Assembly (NCBI RefSeq): GCF_020171925.1
Contig: NZ_JAIVAR010000001.1
Coordinates: 1,415,659-1,479,658 of the forward strand
Length of the DNA stretch: 64,000 bases
Direction of reading: 5' to 3'
Source: Rossellomorea aquimaris
GTDB lineage: Bacteria > Bacillota > Bacilli > Bacillales > Bacillaceae_B
Below, one piece after another: positions 63,884 through 64,000 of the stretch (its first letter is position 1; each line of letters begins with the position of its first letter). The notes under the pieces were generated by a model. It was given only the letters and a program-made list of their open reading frames with translations, was not told the DNA's origin and did no database searches. The position numbers were made by a program, and so were the translations under genes.

Positions 63884-64000
63884 TGCTTACCCCCGGAAGT
63901 TAGAGTTTTATTATGCAGCTGAATGGCTGGAGTGAGTTCGGTATTCGACAGGACTCATCCCAGCCAATTTTTCTTTTGACCGGTCATGATTGTACCAGTG
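63884..64000 (-). mobile_element. IS3-family insertion sequence, end with 3' part of the transposase
   Basis: The terminal repeat appears to begin with TGCTTACCCCCGGAAGTTAG (63884), resembling IS150-group ends (TGTACTGACCCC..AAAGTTAG). The rest of the element lies beyond the right edge. Neither the other end nor a target duplication can be seen. Confidence 0.75.
63911..64000 (-). CDS. IS3-family transposase OrfB, C-terminal 29 residues (partial)
   Basis: The frame reads HWYNHDRSKEKLAGMSPVEY followed by RTHSSHSAA and TAA. The YNxxR...LxGMSPVEYR ending is diagnostic of the integrase-type OrfB of IS3 elements (rve domain end). The catalytic DDE residues lie outside the window. Confidence 0.88.
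   Translation of the reverse strand, partial: HWYNHDRSKEKLAGMSPVEYRTHSSHSAA

Overview
The window is chromosomal DNA from a low/medium-GC, endospore-forming Bacillaceae. Gene order follows the Bacillus subtilis comG-yqg-pst-sodA-ispG-zur-ispH-sigA-dnaG-ccpN arc almost gene for gene. Sporulation functions are present: a GerA/SpoVAF-like germination protein, and YqfQ behind a SigK-like promoter. Some genes differ from B. subtilis: a single-chain glycyl-tRNA synthetase, an extra glycan operon, an NptA phosphate symporter, a DUF92 protein and a zur-linked zinc ABC transporter. A marine or soil Bacillus/Rossellomorea-type organism is plausible, but that is inference from gene order and protein similarity recalled from memory; no search was run.

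Layout. 0-2.1 kb: start of the competence pseudopilus operon (comGA-comGB-comGC). 2.4-2.8 kb: a 20-bp periodic DNA array and tRNA-Gln. 2.8-11.5 kb: mgsR, yqgY, yqgX, yqgW, an AT-rich insertion (repeat element, tiny membrane protein, lipoprotein), then yqgV, yqgU, yqgT and the LtaS-like yqgS. Three genes here sit behind ECF-sigma-type promoters. 12-19.6 kb: glcK, yqgQ, an orphan GerA-type protein, a divergent unknown gene, gluP, yqgO, a DUF92 protein, 5-formyl-THF cyclo-ligase and rpmG. 19.7-25 kb: a four-gene overlapping operon of apparent sugar-polymer enzymes with degenerate or partial domains, plus a divergent small membrane/HTH protein. 25-32.4 kb: a chemoreceptor, then the phosphate transport operon pstS-pstC-pstA-pstB-pstB with phoU, headed by a clear PhoP box. 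32.5-40.9 kb: pbpA, an MFS protein, sodA, yqgC, nptA, a second MFS protein. 40.9-54 kb: yqfZ, ispG, yqfX, yqfW, zur-znuB-znuC with a Zur box, yqfU, yqfT, nfo, cshB, yqfQ, ispH, yqfO, trmK. 54-64 kb: cccA, an acyl-CoA dehydrogenase, a membrane protein, sigA-dnaG-yqxD, ppsR-ccpN, a T-box-controlled glycyl-tRNA synthetase and the edge of an IS3-family element.

Most unusual observations: (i) comGA, yqxD and ccpN have no ATG/GTG/TTG start at the place homology and Shine-Dalgarno position demand, and appear to start at ATT, ATA and ATC; (ii) a glycosyltransferase carries a GH57-like domain lacking its catalytic Glu, beside a nucleotidyltransferase fused to what looks like only the last domain of a phosphomannomutase; (iii) a dispersed family of palindromic elements whose hairpin arms differ but stay complementary, one copy with a second palindrome nested inside; (iv) the 20-bp array; (v) three ECF-type promoters within 6 kb.
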